Below are positions 7,584-16,381 of a stretch of 64,000 nt of DNA, in pieces. The stretch covers positions 1-64,000 of the forward strand of contig NZ_JANIBJ010000015.1 in assembly GCF_024505185.1 (NCBI RefSeq). The letters are read 5' to 3'. The notes under the pieces were generated by a model. It was not told the DNA's origin. It saw nothing but the letters and a program-made list of their open reading frames with translations, and ran no database searches. The position numbers and the translations under genes were made by a program. The stretch's first letter is position 1. Each line of letters opens with the position of its first letter. The stretch is from Methylomonas subterranea (GTDB lineage Bacteria; Pseudomonadota; Gammaproteobacteria; Methylococcales; Methylomonadaceae).

Positions 7584-10331
7584 ATGAACACAAACGGAAA
7601 CAAATCTTTGGCAGAAATTGAGGCACGCGAAAGCCAAATTTTGGCAGAGCTCGAACAACGCGCGGCAGCGGGCGATGCGCAGGCGCAGTTTGAATTGGCT
7701 GCGCGCTACTTAGTTGAACCAAATTTGGATGTTCATATTGGCAGAGTTGTACATAAAAATGACCCCTTAGATTTTCCAAATTCAAAACAAACCTCAAGTC
7801 GCTCAGATTTTGATGTGTGTTTTCAAAAAAGCTTAAAGCAGCTTGAAACATCGGCGAATCAAGGTTTGGCAGAAGCCCAATTTACATTGGGGCTGCTTTA
7901 CTTTCAGGGCCCCTCCACAATGGAAAGAACCCGTAAATTACAAACGGCTTGGTCAGATCACCTAAATTTTGACTTTCCATTGTCTGGTGAAATTGCAGTT
8001 TCTTTAGCCAATTTCTCAAAATACCAACTAAGCGATAACAATGCCGCATTCAGTTGGTTTGAAAAAGCCGCCAAACAGAATTATTACGAAGCTTTAATCT
8101 GGCTCGGTATTTGTCATCGGGATGGTACCCAAGCCAATAACGAAAAAGCTTTTGCCTGTTTTGCATCCGCCGCCAAACAGGGTTTGGCGGAAGCGCAGTG
8201 GTTAGTTGCCGAATGCTATTTCAAGGGCCAAGGCGTCGAACAAAACGAAACACTGGCTTATGACTGGCTGGAAAATGCCGCCGATAACGGTTATCCGGAT
8301 GATCGATATTACTCATTAGCCTGTGAGTATCTGGACGGCAATCCTGAAACTCGCAACTTAGAAGAAGGTATTAAATGGCTAAAAAAAGCTGCACCTTTCA
8401 ATATTTTCGCCAAAATGCGTTTAGTGAATCATTCTCTCAATGGTATCGGCGTCGAGAAAAATGACGAGCTAGCTTTCGATTTGGTATTGGATATTTTAGA
8501 AGAAGACGAAAACTCTGGCTGCTGTTCGAATTTTATCTTGGGCACAAACTTTAAATGGAATGACCTAAAAATGGGTAGCGTTCAGCAAAGAGCAAAGCAA
8601 GAACTGATTGGACAAGCGGCCTATCTTGCCGCCCGAATGATATACGAAGGCAATGGATCAGAAGTAAGTTATAAATGGATTATAGAAGGTTTGTTTGGTA
8701 GAGGCATTGCCAAAAACTCAATGACCTCTGATCTCAAGAAAGAATCTACTGTCCTTTTGTTTAAATTTGCGGTCTCCTGTAATAATCCTCAAGCTCTTCA
8801 ATTAATGCAAGAAACCTATCTGCATTTGATTACGCCAGAATTAAATGGAAAAAATGACTTGGAGGATTATTACCAGTTTGCCTATGAATGGCTTTCTGAC
8901 GCTTACACAAAAGCCCCTAGAGACGCCGAAGTTAATTTTGGCTTAGGGGTTTTATATGCTTTCGGTAAAGGAGTGGAGAAAGATAAAAATCGTGCAAGGG
9001 AGCTATTGGGTAAATTTGAGAAATTCAAGGAAGAGCTTGATGGCCCGGAATTCAGTTATTTAGATGACTATACAATTCTTCAGCAATTTTCTGACTTCTA
9101 TTGTGCTCCTTATCGACAGTTGAATAGAACTATTGGCAATTTAGCCACAGCCTTTTTTGAGAAAAATTTTATCAATGAGGGTTATGGATGGACAATTCCA
9201 TATATGATGCTTCCTGCATTACGCATTAAGTTTTATATCAAAAAAGGAGATTTAGATGGCTTACGAATATTTTTAGAGGACTTAGATTCGACTCAAACCG
9301 TCTTTAGTGAATCCGGTTCATATCAACAGTTCAAAGATCTAGCGCTGATGGCGTACAAAAAAGAGGAGAAATTATCTGAGATTAACAAGGTGCTTGTTGC
9401 TGAAATTAAACAAAAGGAAGTTTTGCAAATGAAAATGCAAAAGTTGGTGGAACAATTTACCCATACTTTAGGTAACGTAATATTCCCCGATACCATCTAT
9501 CAAGTCGCTGAGCGTCTAAAAACCAATCCGGATTGTCGCAAGGATGTTTTGCTATTGAATGAGGCTTACCATTCGGAAATCATCATCAAACTGCAAGCGG
9601 AGTTATTGCGACAACGTTACGCCAATACCAACCCGGAAAAGTTTCGCCAGTTGATCAGGGCTTGTCGCCGGGGTTCTGATTGTAAGGACAAAACCAAATC
9701 CATTGCTGACATTCTGGATTATGCCGCCAGCAGGGTAACGGCGCGATTTTTAAACCAGCATAACGCCAGCCTTGGCAGCATTCGCGACAAAATCATTGCG
9801 CAGAAAAATGCCAGTCTGGATGGTTTAAGACAGCAATTTGAAGATGACATTCTTCTGAACAGAACGCTTGCCGCTGTTGAATGGATCAACCAAAACTTGA
9901 GGCCCTTCAAGGTTGTTGAACTTAGCCCACTGTGGCTGAAAGCGTTTATCCTTGCCGAAAGTCATGCCGAAGCGCTGTTGTTCGGATATTTTTCGGAGGT
10001 TTTGTTCAACGCCTTCAAATATGCCGATCACGATGCCGCCCAATTTTTAACGGTACGGTTTGATGAGTACGTCATTGATGGCGAAACCTATTTGGGCTGT
10101 AGCTGGAGCAATCCGATGGGTAACAAACCCCCTAACGGTCTTGGAACTGGTAAAGGCCTGGATGCTATCCTAGAGGACTTGAAACAACTGAATGACACGG
10201 ACAGCGAAACCAAAAGTCTTTTGGTTTCGCAAGATGACCTGCAGTTTCAGGTGACGATGTTTTTTCAGAAAGACTTGTTAATCGATGAAATTTCGATGCC
10301 TACTTTTAAAAGGAAATCCAAAACGGAGTAA
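7584..10331 (+). CDS. Sel1-repeat sensor histidine kinase (cytoplasmic)
   Basis: 915 residues with no signal peptide or membrane segment. The first about 480 residues carry at least six Sel1/TPR-like repeats (for example AAKQGLAEAQWLVAECYFKG near 195 and VNFGLGVLYAFGKGVEKDK near 452), a protein-protein scaffold. A helical linker leads to an H-box-like segment, EQFTHTLGN (candidate phospho-His 627), and a GHKL ATPase domain with N-box EVLFNAFKYAD (N809) and a glycine lid GLGTGKGLDAI near 855. The usual DxGxG box is degenerate. The gene ends 3 bases before the receiver-domain gene, so the two form a cognate pair. Both are A+T rich against their surroundings. Kinase activity and signal are inferred. 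Confidence 0.8.
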   Translation: MNTNGNKSLAEIEARESQILAELEQRAAAGDAQAQFELAARYLVEPNLDVHIGRVVHKNDPLDFPNSKQTSSRSDFDVCFQKSLKQLETSANQGLAEAQFTLGLLYFQGPSTMERTRKLQTAWSDHLNFDFPLSGEIAVSLANFSKYQLSDNNAAFSWFEKAAKQNYYEALIWLGICHRDGTQANNEKAFACFASAAKQGLAEAQWLVAECYFKGQGVEQNETLAYDWLENAADNGYPDDRYYSLACEYLDGNPETRNLEEGIKWLKKAAPFNIFAKMRLVNHSLNGIGVEKNDELAFDLVLDILEEDENSGCCSNFILGTNFKWNDLKMGSVQQRAKQELIGQAAYLAARMIYEGNGSEVSYKWIIEGLFGRGIAKNSMTSDLKKESTVLLFKFAVSCNNPQALQLMQETYLHLITPELNGKNDLEDYYQFAYEWLSDAYTKAPRDAEVNFGLGVLYAFGKGVEKDKNRARELLGKFEKFKEELDGPEFSYLDDYTILQQFSDFYCAPYRQLNRTIGNLATAFFEKNFINEGYGWTIPYMMLPALRIKFYIKKGDLDGLRIFLEDLDSTQTVFSESGSYQQFKDLALMAYKKEEKLSEINKVLVAEIKQKEVLQMKMQKLVEQFTHTLGNVIFPDTIYQVAERLKTNPDCRKDVLLLNEAYHSEIIIKLQAELLRQRYANTNPEKFRQLIRACRRGSDCKDKTKSIADILDYAASRVTARFLNQHNASLGSIRDKIIAQKNASLDGLRQQFEDDILLNRTLAAVEWINQNLRPFKVVELSPLWLKAFILAESHAEALLFGYFSEVLFNAFKYADHDAAQFLTVRFDEYVIDGETYLGCSWSNPMGNKPPNGLGTGKGLDAILEDLKQLNDTDSETKSLLVSQDDLQFQVTMFFQKDLLIDEISMPTFKRKSKTE

Positions 10332-10334
10332 ATA

Positions 10335-11849
10335 ATGCTGAATATTTTGTGGATTGAGGACGAGTATTCCGAACAAAAACAAAAGCAATGGTTTAAAGAT
10401 CGAATTGTTACGGTTAAAAATAGCTTTGATGAGGCGGCGTCAGCTATTAAAGCGAATTTGTTCGATTATGATGTCGTTGTTCTTGATATTAATCTGGAAA
10501 ACTCAGAACACTCCGAAAACGTAAAAAAATACGCTGCTAGATTTGGATTAAGTGTGCACGATTTTCTGGAAAGATCAGGGATGAATCTTTATTTCATGTT
10601 GTTAGAAAATGGATTTCCAATAGAACGAATTGTTTTTCTTACCGCGAATGCTAATGCAACGACAAGCAATATTAATGATCTTAGGCAAGCTTTTGACAGC
10701 GGCGATGACGATAACTTTGGAGAAATACTAAGCAGCATCACGAATGGTTTTAGCGATAAAGAAAAAAACGAGGCTTACCAGTTTATAAATGATCCAGATG
10801 GTTGTGACGAAGACGATATTACAGCTCTGTGCAATTATCTTGAGAGTTATTTTATAAGTTTGAATGAGGGCCAGCAAAAAAATACTTATGAAATATTGCG
10901 AGACACAGCTAACAGCTGTCGCATTGAGGTACCGAAAGCGTTTAATAAAGGTTCTAATCAACTTGATATTGAGTTAAAAAAACATGAGGGCAATAAATAT
11001 TTAGTGTTACGCAGAGGTGTAATTGATGGATGTGGGTTTTTAAAACAGCAATTACAGGCTCAAGAAGAATTTCTTCAATTCAGAGAATTTATTAAGGATA
11101 AAGAAAATCATGAAATCACTGCGACTGAGATAATTAACTATCTTGATACGCTAGCACTGTCACTGGTTGCTCGAATACAAACTGATCAGGAATCGCTAAA
11201 TATACAATACCGGTTGTTTTTAAGAACGCTTGTACATGAATGGGAAGAAAATATTGAAGCTAATAGCTTTAAAGAAAAATACGGCAACAACCTGGAAAGT
11301 ATCAGAGACATTTACACTTTTGGGTGGACCATGAAGATGACCCGCAACTGGGTAGCTCACGCCAAATTGCTTGAGCCGTTGAATGCTCAATTTATCGCTT
11401 TTCTGTTTTTGATTAACATGCGCGCCATGTTTCGATTGCCAAAAGCAATTCAGTCTTACGAAGAAATTTTATTACAATGCATCTCCTTATCACCAGCTAA
11501 TGGAATCAATATAGCCAGTATAAGAGATGAAATTAAACGCTCAGAAGAAAATATTGATGATCTATTAATCAGAATGAATAATATTCATACTGATGAGAAA
11601 TCGAATTTGATTCTTACCTATGTAGAGAAAAAAGAAAATAAAACAAAAAGACTGAAATATTTTAACGATAAAATCAATGAAATCTACAGGTACAACACAG
11701 GTCAAAGCGATGCTGAAGATCACAACTATAAACGCTTTTTACTACAATATTTCTGGGTTAATCAGAAATCTGATTTAATAAATTTAACTGCCAATTCATA
11801 TGATTTTTTACCGACATTAGCTCGGCATATCTACAACGACAGCTTCTGA
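10335..11849 (+). CDS. Receiver-domain protein with a C-terminal HEPN-like RNxxxH motif
   Basis: 504 residues. The N-terminus is a receiver fold: acidic pair in LWIEDE, phospho-acceptor in VVVLDINL (D51) and FLTANA (T103). About 20 extra residues lie between D51 and T103, and the usual KP lysine is not obvious. From about 135 on there is no DNA-binding domain. A mainly helical region instead contains TRNWVAHAK (R337, N338, H342), matching the RNxxxH catalytic motif of HEPN ribonucleases, set between predicted helices. The start follows CGGAG within the kinase gene end, so the pair is translationally linked. I infer a phosphorylation-gated effector rather than a transcription factor. The HEPN assignment rests on motif and helical context only. 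Confidence 0.7.
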   Translation: MLNILWIEDEYSEQKQKQWFKDRIVTVKNSFDEAASAIKANLFDYDVVVLDINLENSEHSENVKKYAARFGLSVHDFLERSGMNLYFMLLENGFPIERIVFLTANANATTSNINDLRQAFDSGDDDNFGEILSSITNGFSDKEKNEAYQFINDPDGCDEDDITALCNYLESYFISLNEGQQKNTYEILRDTANSCRIEVPKAFNKGSNQLDIELKKHEGNKYLVLRRGVIDGCGFLKQQLQAQEEFLQFREFIKDKENHEITATEIINYLDTLALSLVARIQTDQESLNIQYRLFLRTLVHEWEENIEANSFKEKYGNNLESIRDIYTFGWTMKMTRNWVAHAKLLEPLNAQFIAFLFLINMRAMFRLPKAIQSYEEILLQCISLSPANGINIASIRDEIKRSEENIDDLLIRMNNIHTDEKSNLILTYVEKKENKTKRLKYFNDKINEIYRYNTGQSDAEDHNYKRFLLQYFWVNQKSDLINLTANSYDFLPTLARHIYNDSF

Positions 11850-11859
11850 AGCCTAACCC

Positions 11860-12054
11860 ATGACCACCCTACAAACCCAAATCCCCGACCAACTCCTGCA
11901 ACAAGCGCAATACTTGGTACAACAAGGTTGGGTCGCTAATATGGACGCACTGATCGCTGAATCGATGTGTCGTTATTTGGAATCGCACCGAGAAGCCATG
12001 ACCGAGCAATTCATTCGCGAGGATGTCGAGTGGGGCTTGCATGGAGCTGGCTGA
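11860..12054 (+). CDS. Antitoxin-like protein, CopG/ribbon-helix-helix type
   Basis: 64 residues beginning MTTLQTQIPDQLLQQAQ and ending EDVEWGLHG. This matches a family of small type II antitoxins with an N-terminal DNA-binding strand and helices (IAESMCRYLESH). It starts 10 bases after the receiver/HEPN gene, so it may be read with it. No full toxin follows. Only a 24-codon frame (12041-12115, overlapping) remains, which could be a relic of a partner or chance. An orphan antitoxin is likely. Confidence 0.6.
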   Translation: MTTLQTQIPDQLLQQAQYLVQQGWVANMDALIAESMCRYLESHREAMTEQFIREDVEWGLHGAG

Positions 12055-12133
12055 TTTAATCGTTGCCATGCAGAGATTGGGAAGCAAAAAAGCCATTTTG
12101 AAAAACTATTCATAACATCAGTGGAGAATCCTC

Positions 12134-12361
12134 ATGCTACAAGAAAAATTAATCGAGGAAATAAAACAAATTCCAAATGAAAAACTGGCGGAGATTTATG
12201 ACCTAATTCATTATTTTAGGCTCGGTTTAGTTCATGAAAAACCTACTGAAACTATCCGCCAACGCCCTATTGGTTTGGCTAAGGGACAGTTTGAAATTCC
12301 AGCCAGTTTCTTTGAGCCGTTGCCAAACGACATACTCAATGCCTTTGAGGGAATAAAATGA
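12134..12361 (+). CDS. Type II antitoxin, DUF2281-like
   Basis: 75 residues. The N-terminal part (EKLIEEIKQIPNEKLAEIYDLIHYFR) is the helical segment typical of DUF2281-type antitoxins. The tail, GLAKGQFEIPASFFEPLPND, is the toxin-binding arm pattern of this family. The stop overlaps the start of the PIN toxin gene (ATGA), a normal toxin-antitoxin arrangement. It should neutralise the following gene product and repress the operon. Confidence 0.8.
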   Translation: MLQEKLIEEIKQIPNEKLAEIYDLIHYFRLGLVHEKPTETIRQRPIGLAKGQFEIPASFFEPLPNDILNAFEGIK

Positions 12362-12744
12362 AAATTCTGTTGGATACCTGCGCTTTTTTATGGCTGACAA
12401 CAGACGCCCCGGAGCTCAGCGAAAAAGCCAGGATTCTGTTTCAGAATACCGACAATGCAGTTTATTTGAGCAGCGTTTCAGTATGGGAGATTATCGTTAA
12501 ACACCAGTTAGGCAAGTTGCCTTTACCCAGTACGGCAAACGAATTTATTAAACAAGAGTGTGAAAAGCACTTTATTGAGTATTTTTCGCTGGATGAAAAG
12601 GCGGTGTTTCATTTGAGTCAACTACCCAATCATCACCGTGATCCTTTCGACAGAATGCTGGTTTGTCAGGCAATCGCACATGATTTGACCGTTTTGACTT
12701 CGGATGAATTGATTATGCAATATCCCGTTGCCACAGCTTGGTAA
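12358..12744 (+). CDS. vapC: PIN-domain ribonuclease toxin (VapC-like)
   Basis: 128 residues with PIN acidic residues in place: LLDTCAFLW (D6), VSVWEII (E41), HHRDPFDRMLVCQA (two aspartates) and a late SDE. The family cleaves specific RNAs, often tRNA or rRNA, when freed from the antitoxin. It overlaps the antitoxin gene by four bases. The frame is intact and all expected motifs are present, so it is probably functional. Confidence 0.85.
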   Translation: MKILLDTCAFLWLTTDAPELSEKARILFQNTDNAVYLSSVSVWEIIVKHQLGKLPLPSTANEFIKQECEKHFIEYFSLDEKAVFHLSQLPNHHRDPFDRMLVCQAIAHDLTVLTSDELIMQYPVATAW

Positions 12745-12795
12745 TTTTTCATCGGTTCCACGTAGAGCATGGGAACCACAAATATGAGAGCCATC

Positions 12796-13032
12796 ATGAG
12801 AACCTTACAATTCAATGCCCATGTAGAACACAACGCACAGCTGCATTTATCGCTACCTGCTGAATACGCCAATCAGGATGTTGAATTAGTGGTGATTATT
12901 CAGCCTCGCCACGAAAGCATGGAACGGCAAAACTGGTTGGCGTTTATCGATCAAACCTATGGTTGTTTGGCGGACGATCCTTTAGAGCGCCCAGAGCAAC
13001 CTGTATTGAAAGACATTGATGCACTGCTATGA
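12796..13032 (+). CDS. Antitoxin of a second VapBC-type pair
   Basis: About 78 residues from the ATG at 12796, chosen because GAGAG lies just upstream and MRTLQFNAHVEHN is a natural start; in-frame ATGs at 12769 and 12784 would lengthen it. The N-terminus resembles AbrB-like or strand-rich antitoxins (LHLSLPAEYANQDVELVVI). The C-terminal tail contains acidic and proline-rich toxin-binding residues. It overlaps the following vapC by four bases (ATGA). Confidence 0.7.
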   Translation: MRTLQFNAHVEHNAQLHLSLPAEYANQDVELVVIIQPRHESMERQNWLAFIDQTYGCLADDPLERPEQPVLKDIDALL

Positions 13033-13431
13033 ACTACTTGCTGGACAGCAATGCCTGCATCGTTTTTCTGAACAAGCGCTCGGACAAGTTGAAACAGCGG
13101 CTGGAATTGTGCGAGCCGCAACAAATCGTCTTGTGTTCGGTGGTCAAGGCGGAACTGCTTTATGGGGGCGATGAAAAGTCAGCACCCACAAGCCAGTTTG
13201 CACAAGGTTGAAAACTTCTGCGCCCCTTTCCAGTCCTTGCCCTTCGACGATAAAGCCGCCGAATATTACGGCAAGATTCGTAGCGAGTTAAGCGCCATAG
13301 GTAAGCCGATTGGTGCCAATGATTTCATGATAGCCGCCATTGCATTGGCCAATGACGTTACTTTGATTACGCACAATACCCGTGAATTTAGTCGGGTCAA
13401 CGGCTTGCTGTTAGAGGATTGGGAGCTGTAA
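13029..13431 (+). pseudogene. vapC: PIN-domain toxin VapC, frameshifted in a G5 tract
   Basis: Frame one (from 13029) reads MNYLLDSNACIVFLNKR with the first PIN aspartate, then VVKAELLYG. The rest, AMKSQHPQASLHKVENF through GANDFMIAAIA (PIN acidic pair) to THNTREFSRVNGL, lies in another frame up to 13431. Reading TAT-GGG-GCG-ATG instead of TAT-GGG-GGC-GAT restores a single 133-residue toxin, so one extra G in the run at 13164-13168 explains the break. It could be a real mutation, a slippage-prone tract or an assembly error. The antitoxin is intact. Confidence 0.85.
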
Positions 13432-13473
13432 GCCCGGTGTGCTACCTATTATTCTTTGATTAAGGAAAATCCC

Positions 13474-15159
13474 TTGCCGACTGCCGAATTAATCCAATCC
13501 CTGCTTCCCCATCTGCCGCGTTTCGCCGAAGAAGAAGGCGATTTTTACAGTGTGCCGCGCGTGGCGCTGATCGAAGCTCTTTGCCAAAGTCAGACCTTGG
13601 AACGGGCGATTGCCGAAAACACGGTTGCCTTGCTGGAAACCTTGCTGGATACGCTGGCGGTATTGGACACCGCAGCTCTGCAAAACGGCGAATGGCGTTT
13701 CGTATCATTTCCGGCGCAATTGCTGGCGACTTCCGTGCTCACGGCAATGAGCGATCACGATTCGCGCTTGTTTGCCGCCCATTTCTGGAATACCCAGGGC
13801 ATCGATAATGCCAGGAAAGACCAGCAACGCGACGTATTGCGGGCTATTGAACTGGCTCGGGTCGAACATCATTCGGATAGCGATGCACAGCCAATCCGTT
13901 ACTGCTATGTGTCCTGGAGCATCATCAAGCTGGACGGCAAGATTTTGTTTTATCAGCGCGAGGACACGCATAAGCGTTTCGACAAAGCGGCGGGCGATTA
14001 TGGCTTACTCGGCGGGCGTTGCAATCAAACCGATGTGACCGGTATCACCGACAAAGCGGTATTGTTGCAGGCTTTACAATCCGCGAACTCTCAGCTCGTT
14101 AAAGGCGCTTTGCCACAAACCTTGCGGCGGGAACTGCGCGAAGAAGCGGGTTTGTTATTCGAAGAGCATTACCACTTCAATCTTTGGCGCGATTTAAAAC
14201 CTTACCGGCAAGTGCAAGGCGCGGCGCCGAATCATGCGTTGACCGAATATTATCTGGCTATTTTCCAGATCGAATTGACCCTGGAAGGTTTTTTGTTTTT
14301 GCAGCAGCGTGTCGCTAAAGATGAGCGTTTGGCTTGGCTGACGTTAGCCGACATCGAACGCGGCGAAAGTAGCGATGGCAAGATTCCGTATATCAAGGCC
14401 TTGTATGATGATTTTGCTGGTGACCGGACGGCATTGGTTGCGGCCTTGTCCGAATTGCCTGAGAGTTTTGCACCTGTTTATCTGTCGGATAAAGATAAAT
14501 TCGGCATTAGCTTACCCATCGATCCAGGCAAACCGGTTTTTGCCGGTGTATTGGGCAAGGAAAAAGCCTTGGATTTATCACTGAATGCCAGACAATTGAC
14601 CTTGATTCTGGGCTTGGCGGCACATTTGCGCGGTTTTGCTTTTGAGTCCGTGCCGGAAAATATCGTTATGCATCCGCACGGTTGGGTGGAAGTGGGCGAT
14701 CTATCGCCGTTAAGGCAAGAATTAACGGAATTGCTAAACCTGCTTGCCGGTAGCGAGTTGGTGATGGAAAGTCGCCGTGACCGTTTGTTCCGGTTGTCGA
14801 TTCGGCCCGACACGGTGTTTTTTGCCGACGAGTTGTTTGCGTTTTCAGTAAAGCTGGCGGATTTGCAAGGCGTGCAAAATAAAATCCCGGCCACTATTAC
14901 CCGGCGCGCTTTTGATACCGGCTTTGGTGTGGTGTTAGATAAAACCGAAGTATTCAAGCTGACATTGGATTTTGCGCATAAACTCAAGTCCTTATCCGAA
15001 TACCTGTTTTCCGCTGACAATGACGACGGGAAGAAAATCGAAGACACGTATAAAAAGGGTCTGCATAAAGAATCGAGATTCAAGGCCCTAGGCCTTAGAA
15101 ACTTGATTCGCGAAGAGGGTGCTACCATTCGATTTGTTTTGCCTTATGTTTGCCAATAA
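13474..15159 (+). CDS. Large Nudix-domain protein
   Basis: About 561 residues. TTG at 13474 is chosen because AAGGA sits 7 bases upstream; a TTG six codons earlier has no ribosome-binding site. A Nudix domain occupies roughly residues 140-290: YGLLGGRCNQTD, then the Nudix box with RELREEAGL (about 220-228), which binds the metal and hydrolyses nucleoside diphosphates linked to another moiety. The 130 residues before it and the 270 after it match nothing I recognise; the C-terminal part is mixed helix and strand with no membrane segment. It follows the toxin-antitoxin genes on the same strand. Substrate unknown. Confidence 0.75.
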   Translation: MPTAELIQSLLPHLPRFAEEEGDFYSVPRVALIEALCQSQTLERAIAENTVALLETLLDTLAVLDTAALQNGEWRFVSFPAQLLATSVLTAMSDHDSRLFAAHFWNTQGIDNARKDQQRDVLRAIELARVEHHSDSDAQPIRYCYVSWSIIKLDGKILFYQREDTHKRFDKAAGDYGLLGGRCNQTDVTGITDKAVLLQALQSANSQLVKGALPQTLRRELREEAGLLFEEHYHFNLWRDLKPYRQVQGAAPNHALTEYYLAIFQIELTLEGFLFLQQRVAKDERLAWLTLADIERGESSDGKIPYIKALYDDFAGDRTALVAALSELPESFAPVYLSDKDKFGISLPIDPGKPVFAGVLGKEKALDLSLNARQLTLILGLAAHLRGFAFESVPENIVMHPHGWVEVGDLSPLRQELTELLNLLAGSELVMESRRDRLFRLSIRPDTVFFADELFAFSVKLADLQGVQNKIPATITRRAFDTGFGVVLDKTEVFKLTLDFAHKLKSLSEYLFSADNDDGKKIEDTYKKGLHKESRFKALGLRNLIREEGATIRFVLPYVCQ

Positions 15160-15249
15160 GCTGCAGAACAAGCGTCGGCAAGCACGGCGACTGAAATTAA
15201 GTGTTGCCAGCATTTCAAGTACTTCTATTCATTAAACAGGGAAATCCAG

Positions 15250-15930
15250 ATGAAATTGTCCAAGTTGTTCGTTTTAATCGTTTCAAGCTTGATCTTATCC
15301 GGTTGTGTTAATCGAGAAATCAATGAAAATGTTCAGGATCGTGGACCGCAAGTGGCTTTCTCGCCGTTACCGGCGACGAGCCGGATGACGATTGCCATTT
15401 CACGGTTCACCAATGAATCGGTTTACGGTAGTGGCTTGTTTACCGATCAATCGGGGGACAGGATCGGTAAACAAGCCGCCGACCTGTTGTCGCGCCACCT
15501 GTTGGCAACTCAGCACTTTAATGTCGTGGAGCGCCAGGACATAAACAAACTCAAATCCGAAGCTGAATTGATGGGCAAAAGCGAAGCCGAGTTCAAGCAA
15601 AATCTGGCCGGTGTCGATGCCTTGATCATGGGCTCCGTGGTGGAGTTGGGCCGGGATACTACCGGCGGCGTGTGGCTGATTGGAAAGGAAAAAACTCAAC
15701 GAGCTCGTGCCAGGGTGGTATTGAGATTGGTCGATCCCAAAACCGGTGTGGTGTTTTATAGCCAAGAGGGTTCCGGCGAAGCCTCAATTTCATCGTCAAG
15801 CACCTTGGGTTTTGGCGGCACTGCCGGGTTCGATTCCACACTTGAGGGTAAAGCGATTGATGCTGCGATTGTGAATATGATCAACAACGTGGTATCAACA
15901 CTGGATGCCCGTGGCAAGACGCAACCGTAA
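15250..15930 (+). CDS. CsgG/HfaB-type lipoprotein
   Basis: 226 residues with a lipoprotein signal ending LILSGC (C19). The CsgG-fold features are IAISRFTNES near 50, LSRHLLATQHFNVVERQDI near 82-100, GVDALIMGSVVELG near 123 and a glycine/serine-rich stretch near 175-190. CsgG forms outer-membrane pores for curli export. Shorter homologues such as this one occur without curli genes, and none are present here. It is the first of three lipoprotein genes that are probably one operon. Export role is inferred from the fold. Confidence 0.85.
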   Translation: MKLSKLFVLIVSSLILSGCVNREINENVQDRGPQVAFSPLPATSRMTIAISRFTNESVYGSGLFTDQSGDRIGKQAADLLSRHLLATQHFNVVERQDINKLKSEAELMGKSEAEFKQNLAGVDALIMGSVVELGRDTTGGVWLIGKEKTQRARARVVLRLVDPKTGVVFYSQEGSGEASISSSSTLGFGGTAGFDSTLEGKAIDAAIVNMINNVVSTLDARGKTQP

Positions 15931-15955
15931 TTCAAATATTGAACGGATTCTGAAC

Positions 15956-16381
15956 GTGTATTTACTGAAATTTCGCAGTCAAACTACGATTTGTTTTATG
16001 GGCTTGATGCTGGCCGTGATGCTGTCGGGTTGCGTCCCGCCGGGGCTGTATTACTGGGGCGACTACGAAACCAGTCTTTTCGAGCGCTATGTTGAAAACA
16101 ATCCCCAGCATACTGATGCTTATCTGACCCAAACCCTGCTTGAGGCCGAAAAGCAACATAGAAAGGTGCCGCCGGGTGTTTATGCCGATTACGGATTTTT
16201 GCTTTACACCCGTGGCGATAAAGCCGGGGCCATTGAAAATTTTCAAAAGGAGCGCGCTTTGTACCCTGAATCACTGGCGTTGATGAATAAATTGATCGAA
16301 CGGATTCAACAAAAAGAGAAAGCGTCTGAAGCCATCAGTTCTCCCTCCGTTGAACAACCAGTCACAGGAGAGCAACAGTGA
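15956..16381 (+). CDS. DUF4810 lipoprotein
   Basis: 141 residues from GTG 15956. This start gives a clean lipoprotein signal (MYLLKFRSQ..LAVMLSGC). A start at 15905 would overlap the CsgG gene and bury the signal. The mature part opens GLYYWGDYETSLFERYV and contains a TPR-like pair (VYADYGFLLYTRGDKAGAIENFQKE). The stop overlaps the next start (GTGA). DUF4810 proteins regularly sit between CsgG and DUF799 genes, suggesting one envelope complex. Confidence 0.82.
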   Translation: MYLLKFRSQTTICFMGLMLAVMLSGCVPPGLYYWGDYETSLFERYVENNPQHTDAYLTQTLLEAEKQHRKVPPGVYADYGFLLYTRGDKAGAIENFQKERALYPESLALMNKLIERIQQKEKASEAISSPSVEQPVTGEQQ

